Shown: positions 33,202-43,263, numbered from the stretch's first letter. The stretch: 49,006 nt of DNA from Bacillus salipaludis (GCF_004358205.1 NZ_SMYO01000025.1:1-49006); one strand, 5' to 3'. The notes: generated by a model from the letters alone, not told the origin. Numbers and translations are program-made.

Positions 33202-33239
33202 GAAAAGGCGATTGGTGAAAACGGCCAATCGCTTTTTCG
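33202..33239 (+). terminator. intrinsic terminator
   Basis: GAAAAGGCGATTGG pairs with CCAATCGCTTTTTC (one wobble), between the MerR gene and the convergent GntR gene. Confidence 0.85.
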
Positions 33240-33278
33240 AATTTAAAAAATGACTTATTCATTTACCAGAAGGAAATA

Positions 33279-34007
33279 TTAGTAGTTTCTTTCAATGACA
33301 AAATGGGCCAAATCCCCTCGATAAATGGTTTTAGAATATTCAATAATGGTTCCGTCACCAAGATAGGCGATCGTATCTAGAACGAAGCAAGGGTCGCCAA
33401 TGCAGATATTTAATTTTTCTGCAGCATCTTTATCAGCGATATACATTTCAAGTGTTTCAATTGTTTTATTTATTTTTAAACCAAATTGTGTTTTTAAAGC
33501 GTTATATAATGACTTTTCGCAACCTTGTTTATCTAAAGCGGGAGTTTTGTACCAAGGCAAATAGGCCGTTTCATACTGAATAGGGATATCATCTACATAG
33601 CGTATCCTCTCAAGCATATTAACAGGTTCGCCTTCTTGTATCATGAGTTGGTCTCTAAGAAATTCGTCTGCTGGAATAACGTCTAGCTGCAATACTTTTA
33701 TAGAAGGTTTTTTTCCCTGCATGGCTATTTGTCTTGAAAAATGTTCCACCGTCGAGGTTAAAATTTGTTTAACTTTATTTGCAGATACGAAGGTTCCGCT
33801 CCCTCTTTTACGATACACATACCCCTCCATGGTTAATTGCTGCAGGGCAGTTCGCACAGTAGTTCTGCTTACCCCATACTTTTCGCAAAATTCAGCCTCG
33901 GTGGGCAGCTGAGAGTCAGGCTTATATTCCCCTTCGTTAATTAATTGTATGATTGCATCCTTAACTTTAAGGTGCAGCGCACTTCCGTCCTTCGCATCTT
34001 CCATCAT
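33279..34007 (-). CDS. GntR-family (HutC/UTRA) regulator of the chitobiose PTS operon
   Basis: A 242-residue repressor with an N-terminal GntR winged helix (LPTEAEFCEKYGVSRTTVRTAL, about 34-56, cited region) and a UTRA ligand-binding domain (about 85-240, with PVNMLERIRYVDDIPIQYE and GDPCFVLDTIAYL). Such regulators of PTS genes normally respond to phosphorylated sugars. It is divergent from the IIB gene; two identical TTGTTATTACAA palindromes in the shared 294-base region are likely operators. AAGGGGG 7 bases before ATG 34007. Confidence 0.9.
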   Translation of the reverse strand: MMEDAKDGSALHLKVKDAIIQLINEGEYKPDSQLPTEAEFCEKYGVSRTTVRTALQQLTMEGYVYRKRGSGTFVSANKVKQILTSTVEHFSRQIAMQGKKPSIKVLQLDVIPADEFLRDQLMIQEGEPVNMLERIRYVDDIPIQYETAYLPWYKTPALDKQGCEKSLYNALKTQFGLKINKTIETLEMYIADKDAAEKLNICIGDPCFVLDTIAYLGDGTIIEYSKTIYRGDLAHFVIERNY

Positions 34008-34085
34008 TGCAACGTCCCCCTTACTACATATAGAATATCACAAAATTTCACAATATAATAAACGATTAATACAAATATCATTAAG

Positions 34086-34159
34086 TTGTTATTACAAATT
34101 AAAAATAAATAACAAATTTATAAAAATTGTATTGTAAATATTCTGAATTGTTATTACAA
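34086..34159. promoter_or_regulatory. pair of identical palindromes, probable GntR operators
   Basis: TTGTTATTACAA occurs at 34086-34097 and 34148-34159, an inverted repeat TTGT-N4-ACAA in two exact copies 62 bp (about six turns) apart in the divergent promoter region. A looser half-copy (TTGTATTGTAAA) starts near 34127. Confidence 0.55.
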
Positions 34160-34264
34160 TGTGATTATATTATTGTTTCATCAAACTTTCAGATGCTTTT
34201 AATTTATCGATGGAAAGGGGAGAAAGAAAAGTGGTTTATGTAGAACCGTTTGTTTGATCTTTTT

Positions 34265-34278
34265 TGAAAACGCTATCT
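34265..34278 (+). promoter_or_regulatory. cre-like site before PTS operon
   Basis: TGAAAACGCTATCT matches the CcpA box TGWAANCGNTNWCA in all but the last base and lies 24 bases before the IIB start, in a position to repress. Confidence 0.65.
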
Positions 34279-34301
34279 TTTAGACAAAGGGGGAATTATG
34301 A

Positions 34302-34610
34302 GTGAGAATTCTACTTTGCTGCTCAGCTGGCATGTCAACAAGTCTTTTAGTTTCCAAGATGGAAGCAAGTGCAAAAGCTCAAGGTTTGGACTGTAAAATA
34401 TGGGCAGTTGCGTCAACTGAAGTGAATACCCATCTTGATGATGCAGATGTTCTCCTTCTTGGACCGCAAGTCCGTTATTTACTTTCCCAGTTAAAAAAGG
34501 TTGGAGAATTAAAGGGCATCCCGGTTGAATCGATTAACCCGACACATTATGGCCTATGCAATGGAGAGGAAATATTAAAACAAGCTATTAATCTAATAAA
34601 AGGAGAATGA
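34302..34610 (+). CDS. PTS IIB component (lactose/chitobiose family)
   Basis: A 102-residue soluble phosphocarrier of the Lac/cellobiose class. The phosphocysteine is in [13 protein letters not shown] (Cys7). It passes phosphate from IIA to the incoming sugar. GTG 34302 with AAGGGGG upstream; an overlapping ATG at 34298 is out of frame. First gene of a five-gene operon with IIC, GH4, IIA and ChbG, which points to chitobiose or cellobiose. Confidence 0.92.
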   Translation: MRILLCCSAGMSTSLLVSKMEASAKAQGLDCKIWAVASTEVNTHLDDADVLLLGPQVRYLLSQLKKVGELKGIPVESINPTHYGLCNGEEILKQAINLIKGE

Positions 34611-34618
34611 TGCATTTG

Positions 34619-35986
34619 ATGAATTTTATCGATAAATTTATTATGCCATTCGCAAATAAGCTTGGAAATAATCGGCATCTTCTTGCAATTCGTGATGCTT
34701 TAGTAGGGATGATCGCGATTACCATGATTGGGTCCTTATCTGTGTTATTAAATAACTTAGGGGCTGTTCCTGGTATTGGTAAATATTATGAGAATTTAAT
34801 GGTATCTATTTTTGGAGAAACATGGAAAACGCTTGGTGGGGATATTTGGTGGGGAACCCTTGCATTTATGACTATCTTTGCCGTTGTCGGTATTTCATAT
34901 AAACTGGCAAGGTCCTATGGTTATGATGGCTTTGAAGCAATGCTTGTAGCTGCAGCTTGTTTTTTTGTTTTGATTCCACAAGTGGCAAATGTCTCTATCA
35001 CTCCTGATGGTGGGAAAGCCGTAACAGGCGGGGCATGGGGCTTTGTGAGCTGGAATTATTTCAATGCTACGGCCCTATTCACAGGAATTATCGTAGCGAT
35101 TGCGGCAACGGAAACATTCGTTCGTTTAGCTAAAATAAAGTATTTAGTGATTAAATTGCCGGATGGGGTGCCTCCTGCTGTATCTCGTTCGTTTGCGAAA
35201 CTGCTGCCCGGAATGGCAACGATTTTTATCATTGGCTTATTCGGACTCATTTTAAGAAAATTCATCAGTGATGGTGCTTATCTAAATGATTGGATTAATA
35301 AGGTACTTGTTTCACCCCTTACAGGTGCAGTCGATTCCATATTATTTGCTATTTTAATTGTATTTTTAGTTCATGGATTTTGGATTCTTGGTCTGCATGG
35401 TCCTAATTTACTTGGCGGCATCACTACGCCATTAATGACAAAATTAGGACAGGACAATGTGAATATGTATGCACAAGGGGTACATGATTTAAGCAAGTAT
35501 CATGTTCTAGCCGGATCATTTTTAGACGCATTTGTTTATCTGGGAGGGTCAGGTGCTACACTCGGTTTATTGATTGCTATGTTTATAGCTGGAAGAAAGC
35601 GTCATAAACAATTACTTGCATTAGGAACACCGCCAGGAATATTCCAAATTAATGAACCTATTCTTTTTGGTTTGCCAATTGTACTTAATCCCCTATGGTT
35701 TATCCCATTTATCCTTGGACCAATTTTAATGACAATCATCGCATATACCTCTGTTAGTTTAGGCTGGGTTCATCCAATTGTTGCAGATATTCCTTGGGTT
35801 ACACCTGCCATTGTTGGCGGATTGCTTGCTACTGGAGGACATATTTCAGGTGCAATATTAGCTGCCGTGAATTTAGCTGTTTCCATCCTCATTTATCTGC
35901 CCTTTGTCATTGCACAGGGCCGAATCGAAGCTAGGAAGGAACAGGGGAATCCTCCTGCACAATCAACAGACACTTTAAACGTTTAG
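34619..35986 (+). CDS. PTS IIC permease (lactose/chitobiose family)
   Basis: An integral membrane sugar permease of about 455 residues with 8-10 hydrophobic segments. Conserved parts: FIDKFIMPFANKLGNNRHL at the start, VHGFWILGLHGPNLLGG, and PGIFQINEPILFGLPIVLNP (the substrate loop NEP). The start is uncertain: ATG 34607 overlaps the IIB stop and touches the AAGGAG site; TTG 34616 and ATG 34619 fit family length better. Takes up and, with IIB, phosphorylates a beta-linked disaccharide. Confidence 0.92.
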   Translation: MNFIDKFIMPFANKLGNNRHLLAIRDALVGMIAITMIGSLSVLLNNLGAVPGIGKYYENLMVSIFGETWKTLGGDIWWGTLAFMTIFAVVGISYKLARSYGYDGFEAMLVAAACFFVLIPQVANVSITPDGGKAVTGGAWGFVSWNYFNATALFTGIIVAIAATETFVRLAKIKYLVIKLPDGVPPAVSRSFAKLLPGMATIFIIGLFGLILRKFISDGAYLNDWINKVLVSPLTGAVDSILFAILIVFLVHGFWILGLHGPNLLGGITTPLMTKLGQDNVNMYAQGVHDLSKYHVLAGSFLDAFVYLGGSGATLGLLIAMFIAGRKRHKQLLALGTPPGIFQINEPILFGLPIVLNPLWFIPFILGPILMTIIAYTSVSLGWVHPIVADIPWVTPAIVGGLLATGGHISGAILAAVNLAVSILIYLPFVIAQGRIEARKEQGNPPAQSTDTLNV

Positions 35987-36065
35987 ACCATTTTTTAAAT
36001 AATGGGTTTAATACTTTCTTAGATTATTTGTTATTGTTAATAGACTCAACCAGAGGTGTGGTGGA

Positions 36066-37394
36066 ATGAAGTCAGGTTTAAAAATCGTAACGATTGGCGG
36101 CGGTTCAAGTTATACACCTGAACTAATAGAAGGATTCATTAAATATTTTCACGAACTTCCAGTAAAGGAAATTTGGCTTGTCGATATTGAAGAAGGTAAG
36201 AGAAAGCTTGAAATAGTAGGGAATTTGGCGAAAAGAATGGTGGAAAAAGCAGGATTGCCTATTCAAGTCCATTTAACATTTGACCGAAAAGAAGCATTAA
36301 AGTCGGCTGATTTTGTCACCACTCAATTTCGGGTTGGATTATTAGAAGCCCGTAGAAAAGATGAGAGTATCCCGTTAAAATACGGTGTTCTTGGTCAGGA
36401 AACGAATGGACCTGGAGGCTTATTCAAAGCCCTCAGGACGATTCCTGTAATCATTGATATTTGCCGTGAAATGGAAGAACTATGTCCTAATGCATGGCTA
36501 ATCAATTTTACCAATCCTGCAGGTATGGTCACAGAAGCTGTCCTTCGTTACAGTAATATTGAAAGAGTAGTAGGCTTATGTAATGTTCCAATTGGGATGG
36601 AAATGGGAATCGCAAAGCTTTTTGATATTGACCATAAAAGAGTAAGAATAAATTTTGCAGGTTTAAATCACATGGTGTACGGATTGGATGTTTTTATTGA
36701 TGGCGTATCGGTTAAAAAAGAAGTCATCTCCTTAATTACAAATCCTAATAACAACATTTCGATGAAAAATATTCATGCAATGGGATGGGAGCCTGAATTC
36801 TTAAAGGCATTAGACGTTTTTCCATGTCCATATCACAATTATTATTATAAAGCCGGTGACATGCTGGAAGAAGAATTAAATAATTTTAAACGAGGTGGAA
36901 CACGGGCGGAAGTGGTGAAAAAGCTGGAAGAGGAATTGTTCGATTTATATCAAGACCCCAAGCTTGCCATCAAGCCTCCACAACTAGAGAAGCGCGGAGG
37001 GGCCTATTACAGTGATGCAGCTGTACGATTGATTCATTCCATGTATACCGATAAATGTGATATTCAGGCGGTAAATACAAGGAATAATGGTGCAATCACC
37101 AGTCTTCCTATTGATTCAGCAGTAGAAGTCAGTTCCATAATATCAAAAAATGGCCCGAAACCACTAGTGATGGGGGAACTGCCGATACAAGTCCGCGGGA
37201 TGGTACAGCAGTTGAAATCATTCGAAAGGGTGGCGATTGAAGCTGCGATAAGTGGTGATTATGGTACTGCCTTACTGGCAATGACCATCAATCCTTTTGT
37301 ACCAAGCGACCGCATAGCTAAAATGATACTTGATGAAATGCTTGAGGCACACCAAAAATATCTTCCACAATTTTTTAAAAAAGGAGGGGCGTAA
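36066..37394 (+). CDS. GH4 6-phospho-beta-glucosidase / phospho-chitobiase
   Basis: A 442-residue NAD- and Mn-dependent glycosidase of family GH4, splitting the phosphorylated disaccharide in the cytoplasm. [14 protein letters not shown] binds [15 protein letters not shown] and GLCNVPIGM line the active site and carry the metal Cys, and [12 protein letters not shown] the metal His. Gene order with ChbG suggests the ChbF role (diacetylchitobiose-6-phosphate); cellobiose-6-phosphate is the alternative. CAGAGGTGTGGTGG before the ATG. Confidence 0.93.
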   Translation: MKSGLKIVTIGGGSSYTPELIEGFIKYFHELPVKEIWLVDIEEGKRKLEIVGNLAKRMVEKAGLPIQVHLTFDRKEALKSADFVTTQFRVGLLEARRKDESIPLKYGVLGQETNGPGGLFKALRTIPVIIDICREMEELCPNAWLINFTNPAGMVTEAVLRYSNIERVVGLCNVPIGMEMGIAKLFDIDHKRVRINFAGLNHMVYGLDVFIDGVSVKKEVISLITNPNNNISMKNIHAMGWEPEFLKALDVFPCPYHNYYYKAGDMLEEELNNFKRGGTRAEVVKKLEEELFDLYQDPKLAIKPPQLEKRGGAYYSDAAVRLIHSMYTDKCDIQAVNTRNNGAITSLPIDSAVEVSSIISKNGPKPLVMGELPIQVRGMVQQLKSFERVAIEAAISGDYGTALLAMTINPFVPSDRIAKMILDEMLEAHQKYLPQFFKKGGA

Positions 37395-37395
37395 T

Positions 37396-37722
37396 TTGAA
37401 CAACATGGAAAATGTGGTTTTTCAAATCATTCTCCACGGTGGTAATGGCAGGAGTGCTGCGATGGAGGCCATTCAAGCAGCAAAACAAGCTGATTTTGAA
37501 GAGGCAAAGTTTAAACTAACAGAATCGGCCAAAGCTTTGAATGAAGCACACCATATACAAACTTCGCTCATACAAGGTGAAATCAAAGGGGAAAAAACAG
37601 AAGCTACACTGCTATTGATTCATGCGCAAGATCATTTAATGAATGCAATGACCCTGAAGGATTTAGCTGCTGAAATGGTCGATTTGTATCATAGAATTCA
37701 CGTTTCGGAAAGGAAAACATGA
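37396..37722 (+). CDS. PTS IIA component (lactose/chitobiose family)
   Basis: A 108-residue helical phosphocarrier; the phosphorylated His76 is in LLLIHAQDHLMNA. TTG 37396 is the likely start, 8 bases after GGAGG (MNNMENVVFQIILHGGNGRS); ATG 37405 is possible. The frame is open into the preceding GH4 gene but that part is a shadow. It overlaps the chbG start by 4 bases. Confidence 0.9.
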   Translation: MNNMENVVFQIILHGGNGRSAAMEAIQAAKQADFEEAKFKLTESAKALNEAHHIQTSLIQGEIKGEKTEATLLLIHAQDHLMNAMTLKDLAAEMVDLYHRIHVSERKT

Positions 37723-38432
37723 TTCAATTAATCGTAAATGCAGATGATTTTGGGTTTAGCCCTGGAGTAAATTATGGGATAATCGATAGTTATTTATATG
37801 GCATCGTAAATTCGACCACGATGATGATGAATTTGACTGGAACAGACCATGCGATTCGATTAGCGAAGAAAAATCCGGAACTGCAAGTAGGAATCCATCT
37901 TGTTCTTACGTGCGGGAAACCATTACTGAAGGATGTACCTTCTTTGGTTGATAAAGAGGGATTTTTTCACTCATTGTCCGATTTACCTAAAGCAAATCAA
38001 ATCTCAATAGATGAACTAGAGAGGGAATGGACTGCACAGATTGAACGCTTTATCTCATCTGGACTTAAGCCTTCGCATTTCGACAGCCATCACCATGTCC
38101 ATTTTATCGAGGAATTTCAACCGGTAATAAAGAACTTATCAGAGAAGTTTGGTTTACCTGTCAGACGAAATGGTCATATCCAGGTCAATGGTGTAAAATC
38201 CTTTTCGGACTTATCACTGTTTGACTTCTATGGGGAAGGGGTAGCACCAGATTATTTTAATAAACTGGCGGAACGAATAGATGATGGCAAAATCGTTGAA
38301 ATTATGTGTCATCCTGCCTATTTGGACAATATTCTTTTACGGGGCTCTTCTTATACATTTAAAAGATTAACAGAGTTTGAGATTTTAACTCATGTAACTT
38401 TGCCAAAAAATATGATGTTATATTTAAATTAA
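37719..38432 (+). CDS. chbG: ChbG/YdjC family deacetylase
   Basis: A 237-residue carbohydrate deacetylase of the YdjC fold. Metal ligands are visible: NADDFGFSPGVNYGI (Asp), GIHLVLTCGKPL (His) and HFDSHHHVHF (His cluster). ChbG removes one acetyl group from diacetylchitobiose-6-phosphate, enabling use of chitin fragments. Its presence with the Lac-type PTS and GH4 gene is the main reason to favour chitobiose over cellobiose. Translationally coupled to IIA (4-base overlap) and last in the operon. Confidence 0.9.
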   Translation: MIQLIVNADDFGFSPGVNYGIIDSYLYGIVNSTTMMMNLTGTDHAIRLAKKNPELQVGIHLVLTCGKPLLKDVPSLVDKEGFFHSLSDLPKANQISIDELEREWTAQIERFISSGLKPSHFDSHHHVHFIEEFQPVIKNLSEKFGLPVRRNGHIQVNGVKSFSDLSLFDFYGEGVAPDYFNKLAERIDDGKIVEIMCHPAYLDNILLRGSSYTFKRLTEFEILTHVTLPKNMMLYLN

Positions 38433-38458
38433 GACCTTCGTAATTGAAGGTCTTTTTT
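38431..38458 (+). terminator. terminator of the chitobiose operon
   Basis: AAGACCTTC and GAAGGTCTT around a 6-base loop, followed by TTTTT. Confidence 0.95.
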
Positions 38459-38707
38459 CTTCGACGGACAGTCGAATTGATTGTCGAATAATCAATCCAT
38501 TTTTTAAATAACCAATTGCCAGGTGCTATCCATTATTTGGTCAGTGCCTGAGCAGCTGAAAAATTCATCAGAACGGGAACTATATGTCACTACACAGCGC
38601 TCTCCATTGCCATCATTTTTACATTTTGCTTGATGGAAATCGACTTAATAGATTGACAGATTGTGATATAATTTAGAAGTTGATTTTTTTAATGGAGGTT
38701 TTGAAAC

Positions 38708-39778
38708 ATGGCGCAAATGAATAGTTCGATTCCAACGCCGCAGCCTAACTCCAAAAAGACTGTTGTGTATGCCATTTTATTTTTATTTATCGCGATTGCC
38801 GGATTAGCGTATGTAAAATGGGTTCCTTACTATGGTAAATCCATTCTTGCAGCAACTACTCATTCCATCGGTACATCAATTTTAGGGGATATAGCGGATC
38901 TGCCAGCTGCATCATGGGACAGTGCCTGGGCTTACGCATTGACCTATTTTAATGCTGTTTGGAAAGCAGCCATTCTCGGAATCATCATTGGTTCATTAGT
39001 TCAAGTATTAGTCCCAACGAACTGGCTGTTAAAAGTTCTTGGAAAAACTTCTTTTGGCAGTACGGCTGTAGCCGGACTTGCATCACTTCCAGGGATGATG
39101 TGCACATGCTGTGCAGCACCCATTGCTGTCGGCCTACGTAAAAAGAATGTCTCAGTTGGTGCGAGCCTTGCGTTTTGGATTGGGAATCCTACGCTTAATC
39201 CAGCCGTATTAATTTTTATGACATTTGTTTTATCTTGGAAGTTTACCTTGTTACGCTTAATTTTTGGTGTCATCTTAACGTTCGGTGTGAGTTACTTGGC
39301 GAATCGCTTCGCACCAAATTCAAAGGTGGTAGACCTTGATAAAATGCTCGAAAAAGCAGAGAAAGAAGCATCAGGTTCATTTTTAGCAAGATGGGTAAAA
39401 GCTATGAGCAGCATGGTGTTATATATTATTCCAGCCTATATCCTTTCAGTTTTGTTAATGGGTGCGGTAAAAGTGTGGCTGTTCCCGCATATTGGCGATG
39501 CAGCTGCAAATGGGATTCTTACCGTGTTAGGTTTTGCGATTGCAGGGATGTTATTCGTAATCCCAACTGCAGCAGAGATTCCTATCATTCAAACGTTTAT
39601 GTCGTTTGGACTTGGCGGCGGACCGGCTGCAGCACTTTTAGTGACATTGCCATCCGTTAGTCTTCCATCACTTATCCTTGTTGCAAGATCATTTCCGAAA
39701 AAGGTATTGTTCTTCGTCGCAGGTTCGACAGTAGTAATCGGTATCCTGAGCGGAATCGTAGGAATGTTCATACTTTAA
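38708..39778 (+). CDS. permease of the UPF0718/ArsP-like family
   Basis: A 356-residue membrane protein with about 8 helices. Two related halves each carry a conserved loop: LPGMMCTCCAAPIAVGLRKK, with a Cys-Thr-Cys-Cys motif, and FVIPTAAEIPIIQTFMSFGL. The first matches the DUF318/ArsP group; ArsP exports trivalent organoarsenicals, but most relatives with this Cys cluster have unknown substrates, possibly metals or sulfur compounds. AATGGAGGTTTT precedes the ATG. It has its own terminator. The 275-base gap before it holds no gene; I see only A/T-rich promoter-like sequence (TATAAT near 38668). Confidence 0.8.
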   Translation: MAQMNSSIPTPQPNSKKTVVYAILFLFIAIAGLAYVKWVPYYGKSILAATTHSIGTSILGDIADLPAASWDSAWAYALTYFNAVWKAAILGIIIGSLVQVLVPTNWLLKVLGKTSFGSTAVAGLASLPGMMCTCCAAPIAVGLRKKNVSVGASLAFWIGNPTLNPAVLIFMTFVLSWKFTLLRLIFGVILTFGVSYLANRFAPNSKVVDLDKMLEKAEKEASGSFLARWVKAMSSMVLYIIPAYILSVLLMGAVKVWLFPHIGDAAANGILTVLGFAIAGMLFVIPTAAEIPIIQTFMSFGLGGGPAAALLVTLPSVSLPSLILVARSFPKKVLFFVAGSTVVIGILSGIVGMFIL

Positions 39779-39784
39779 TAAAGG

Positions 39785-39818
39785 TAGACGCATGAGTTTT
39801 CATGTGTCTATTTTTTTT
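39785..39818 (+). terminator. intrinsic terminator
   Basis: TAGACGCATGA pairs with TCATGTGTCTA (one wobble) and is followed by eight T. Confidence 0.9.
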
Positions 39819-39966
39819 GTCAATATGAGTCGATAAAAATGTGGTGAAAATTCACAAAACTGACACATGAAAACTGAAAATATGGAAAAAACAGGAGATA
39901 ATATAGTATTAGAGAAAGGAAAAAAGCGGCACATGATTGTGAAAGTTTTAACAAGGAGGGTGAAAA

Positions 39967-41145
39967 ATGAATAAGCAAAAATGGATTGCTATTGTTTTGG
40001 CCGGTGGAAAAGGGACACGATTAAATCTGCTGACCCACACGATGGTAAAACCTGCGATGCCATTTGGCGGGAAATACCGCATTATTGATTTTGCATTAAG
40101 TAATTGTAGAAATTCAGGGATTGACACTGTTGGGATTTTGACACAATTCATGCCGCTTGCTTTACATTCACATCTTGGAAGTTACAACCAATTTGACCAA
40201 AAAGGAGGCTTAGCTATTCTTCCTCCTTATCAACGGAATGATGATGGTATTGAATGGTATGAGGGCACTTCCCATGCTGTGTACCAAAATATTGAGTTTA
40301 TTGAGCATTACAATCCTGAGCATGTCCTTATTCTTTCCGGGGACCAAGTCTATAAAATGGATTATACGCTTATGCTTGAACAGCACATCGAAACTAATGC
40401 CGATTGTACTATCGCAGCAGTTGAAGTTCCATGGGCGGATGCCAAGCGTTTTGGTCTTCTAAAAATGAATCATGCTACCATGCGCATCCTTGATTTTGAA
40501 GAAAAGCCTGATCACCCATCATCTAATTTGGCTTCTATGGGAATTTATCTTTTTAAATGGCCAGTTTTAAAAGAATATTTGATTTTGGCCGAGCAGGCGG
40601 AACATCGGGATTTTGGTAAGGATTTAATACCAGCGATGCTTGAGGATCGGCTAAAGCTTTATGCATATCTTTTTAAGGATTATTGGAAGGATGTCGGGAC
40701 CGTTCACAGTTATTGGAGAGCAAATTTAGATCTTTTAGATCGTGGAAAAAATATTTTTCTCCAAAATACAGATTGGCCGATTCAAACGGTTGCTAGCCAA
40801 TACCCGCCATTATTTTTGGATGAACGGGCAAAGGTGCAGCAAAGCTTAATTAGCGAGGGCTGTGAAATCTTCGGAACTGTTGAGAATTCCGTATTATTCA
40901 ACGGTGTAAAAATCGGGAAGGGTTCACATATCAAAAATGCCGTGATCCTGCCGAAAACCATTGTGGAAGAAAATGTATGGATAGAAAATGCCGTTGTGGG
41001 CGGCCAATCCTTGATTAAAAAAGGAGTGATTATTTTTTCAAAAAACCCTGAACGGCACTTAATGGTTGTGGGGAATCATGTAATGATTGATTTAGCGATT
41101 GAACAATCTAAGCTGCAATCGAGGGTGAAGATGGTGATGACGTAA
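39967..41145 (+). CDS. glgC: GlgC-like glucose-1-phosphate adenylyltransferase
   Basis: A 392-residue sugar nucleotidyltransferase making ADP-glucose for glycogen. VLAGGKGTRL (nucleotide loop), KPAMPFGGKYRIIDFALSNC (activator/substrate segment), LSGDQVYKMDY, FEEKPDHP and YWKDVGTVHSYWRAN are typical. The left-handed beta-helix domain is shorter than in E. coli but normal for Bacillus. It stands alone, without glgB, glgD, glgA or glgP; in most Bacillus genomes glgC and glgD are adjacent. Possibly a second GlgC. AAGGAGGGTG precedes the ATG. Confidence 0.85.
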   Translation: MNKQKWIAIVLAGGKGTRLNLLTHTMVKPAMPFGGKYRIIDFALSNCRNSGIDTVGILTQFMPLALHSHLGSYNQFDQKGGLAILPPYQRNDDGIEWYEGTSHAVYQNIEFIEHYNPEHVLILSGDQVYKMDYTLMLEQHIETNADCTIAAVEVPWADAKRFGLLKMNHATMRILDFEEKPDHPSSNLASMGIYLFKWPVLKEYLILAEQAEHRDFGKDLIPAMLEDRLKLYAYLFKDYWKDVGTVHSYWRANLDLLDRGKNIFLQNTDWPIQTVASQYPPLFLDERAKVQQSLISEGCEIFGTVENSVLFNGVKIGKGSHIKNAVILPKTIVEENVWIENAVVGGQSLIKKGVIIFSKNPERHLMVVGNHVMIDLAIEQSKLQSRVKMVMT

Positions 41146-41159
41146 AATAATTTTTGTTG

Positions 41160-41183
41160 CTCGCCAAATTGGCGAGTTTTCTT
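41160..41183 (+). terminator. intrinsic terminator
   Basis: CTCGCC and GGCGAG around AAATT, followed by TTTTCTTT. Confidence 0.85.
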
Positions 41184-41250
41184 TATATTTTTTTTATTTC
41201 AAAGATGGTAAACTATTAAAATATAAATCAAACACAAGGTGAGGTTCAAA

Positions 41251-42036
41251 ATGTTAAAAGCAATTTTTTTCGACTTAGATGATACACTTCTTTGGGATCA
41301 AAAAAGCGTGAAGGATGCATTTGTTGCGACTTGTAAGGTCGCGGAAGAACGTTATGGTGTTGATCATGAACAATTGGAGGAAGCGGTTCGTGAAGAAGCC
41401 AGAAAGCTATACTCTTCCTATGAATTCTATCCTTTTACGCAAATGATCGGAATCAACCCCTTTGAAGGACTATGGGGGAATTTTTTAGATGAACATGATG
41501 AGTTCCCGAAAATGAAGGAAATGGTTCCACTATATCGTAAGGATGCCTGGACTGCAGGTTTGAAAAAATTAGGAGTGGATGACCCTGATTTTGGCTATGA
41601 ATTAGCAGAGCGTTTTCCAGAAGAGCGTCGGAAGACACCGTTTGTTTACGAGGAAACTTTTAAAACATTGGATGCGCTAAAAGGAAATTATCGATTGCTG
41701 CTTTTAACCAATGGTTCACCGGATTTACAAAATACGAAATTAACGATTACCCCTGAGCTGGTACCGTATTTTGATAAAATCGTGATTTCTGGAGATTTTG
41801 GCAGAGGAAAGCCGGATCCGTCTCTTTTTGAACATGCACTTTCCTTAATGGAGCTGGAAAAAGAAGAAGTGATTATGGTAGGGGATAACCTGATGACTGA
41901 TATACTTGGGGCTAATCGTGCTGGGATTCAATCGGTTTGGATTAATCGCCATGAGAAGGAACGTAACGAAGTGATTCCTACGTATGAAATTAAACATTTA
42001 GAAGAGCTTTTTTCAATTATCGAGGAATTAAAGTAA
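41251..42036 (+). CDS. HAD-superfamily hydrolase
   Basis: A 261-residue phosphatase of the HAD subfamily I, with motif [10 protein letters not shown] (nucleophile Asp), motif II LLTNGSP, motif III Lys in [10 protein letters not shown] and motif [13 protein letters not shown]. It resembles the YsaA/SerB-like phosphatases of Bacillus. ATG 41251 is chosen for AAGGTGAGG 6 bases upstream; a GTG at 41239 is inside that site. Substrate not determined by sequence. Confidence 0.85.
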   Translation: MLKAIFFDLDDTLLWDQKSVKDAFVATCKVAEERYGVDHEQLEEAVREEARKLYSSYEFYPFTQMIGINPFEGLWGNFLDEHDEFPKMKEMVPLYRKDAWTAGLKKLGVDDPDFGYELAERFPEERRKTPFVYEETFKTLDALKGNYRLLLLTNGSPDLQNTKLTITPELVPYFDKIVISGDFGRGKPDPSLFEHALSLMELEKEEVIMVGDNLMTDILGANRAGIQSVWINRHEKERNEVIPTYEIKHLEELFSIIEELK

Positions 42037-42062
42037 GCCAGGCAAAGTGCCTGGCTTTTTTA
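42035..42062. terminator. bidirectional terminator
   Basis: AAGCCAGGCA and TGCCTGGCTT with loop AAG and T-run, between the convergent HAD and MFS genes. Confidence 0.95.
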
Positions 42063-42066
42063 CTGT

Positions 42067-43263
42067 TTATCCGTGTAATTCCTCGTTTGCTCGGCTGCTC
42101 TTCTGGATAACCACTGCGCCGCATAACAGGAACAAGAATAACGTGATGTATAAGGCATCATCGCCGCCGAGTTTAAATAGGGCAGATCCTAGAAGCGGCC
42201 CAATCGCGGCACCGGTGAACCGGACAAAATTGTAAACTCCCATAGCGGTTCCTTTTTCCTTGGCAAATAAATTGACGAGCGAGGTGGATTGGGACGGTAA
42301 GCTCATCCCGAGCATTACCCCATAGAAAAGGAGTAAGACAATCAGGGATGGTATATTTAAGAGACCCCAGTGCAGGCACACCCAAAAGACGGTTACTACG
42401 ATTCCAATTCCATAGGCCGTATAAATCAGAATGGAGGTATGCCTCATGAACGATTGAAGTTTTCCGCCAACAAGCGAACCTATGACGATTCCTGCGGTAA
42501 GCGGGAGGAAAAACAGCCCTTTTACAGCCAATGGAACCTGAAATAATTCATCTAACAAGCCGGGAATAAAGACAAGGTAAATATAATAGCCGTAAAACTG
42601 GACAAAGCCCAAAAGTAAAACAGAAAAAGCGGCCCGATTCGTCAGGATTCCTAAAAAGGTCTGAATCGTGATTTTTCTAGGAGCTGTTTCTTTCGATAGG
42701 GTTTCCGGCAGGATGACGCGATTATAAAAGTAGGCAAATAATGCGCCGGCTGCTAAGACAGCAAAAGCGGTGTGCCAATCAGCGGAGGCGGCGATAAAGC
42801 TTCCAACGACCGGACCAAGAACGGGACCAAGGAACACCATCGTCTGGTACACGCTCATTGCTTTACCTCGTTCTTTTGGTGGATAAAGATCACCGATAAC
42901 CGCTGCTGCAACGACGGAGCCAGTTGTAATTCCGAATGCCTGCAGCGCCCGCCCAAATAGAAATAGATAGTAGTTGGGGGAGAGGAAACAAATCAAGGAC
43001 CCTACAATAAAAATAAGCAGGCCTGGAAGCAGGGTCGCTCTTCGCCCGCGGGTATCTGCCAGTGGGCCAACTAGGAATTGGTTGGTCGCTAACACAAAGG
43101 TATATAAGGAGATGGTTAGATTGACCATAAATTGGCTTGCGTGATAATAATGTCCCACCTCCCCCAAGCTTGGTGTATAGATCGTTTGGGTAAACGGCCC
43201 CATAAAGGCGGCAATTGATAACCCAAGCAAAATTTTCCCGTTTCCGGATTTCAAGATACTCAC
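42067..43263 (-). CDS. MFS drug exporter
   Basis: A 398-residue major facilitator with 12 predicted helices. The family signature GPLADTRGRRATLLPG (motif A) and the antiporter motif VFLGPVLGPVVGSFIA (motif C) indicate a proton-coupled drug/metabolite exporter, close to the Bcr/CflA or YvmA/LmrB-like groups. The start has AGGAAGTGAGT upstream. Single gene; substrate unknown. Confidence 0.85.
   Translation of the reverse strand: MSILKSGNGKILLGLSIAAFMGPFTQTIYTPSLGEVGHYYHASQFMVNLTISLYTFVLATNQFLVGPLADTRGRRATLLPGLLIFIVGSLICFLSPNYYLFLFGRALQAFGITTGSVVAAAVIGDLYPPKERGKAMSVYQTMVFLGPVLGPVVGSFIAASADWHTAFAVLAAGALFAYFYNRVILPETLSKETAPRKITIQTFLGILTNRAAFSVLLLGFVQFYGYYIYLVFIPGLLDELFQVPLAVKGLFFLPLTAGIVIGSLVGGKLQSFMRHTSILIYTAYGIGIVVTVFWVCLHWGLLNIPSLIVLLLFYGVMLGMSLPSQSTSLVNLFAKEKGTAMGVYNFVRFTGAAIGPLLGSALFKLGGDDALYITLFLFLLCGAVVIQKSSRANEELHG

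Noticed and set aside
38648..38675. Promoter TTGACA...TATAAT before the permease
   Set aside because: The two boxes are only 8 bp apart, too close to act as one sigma-A promoter; only the TATAAT may be used.
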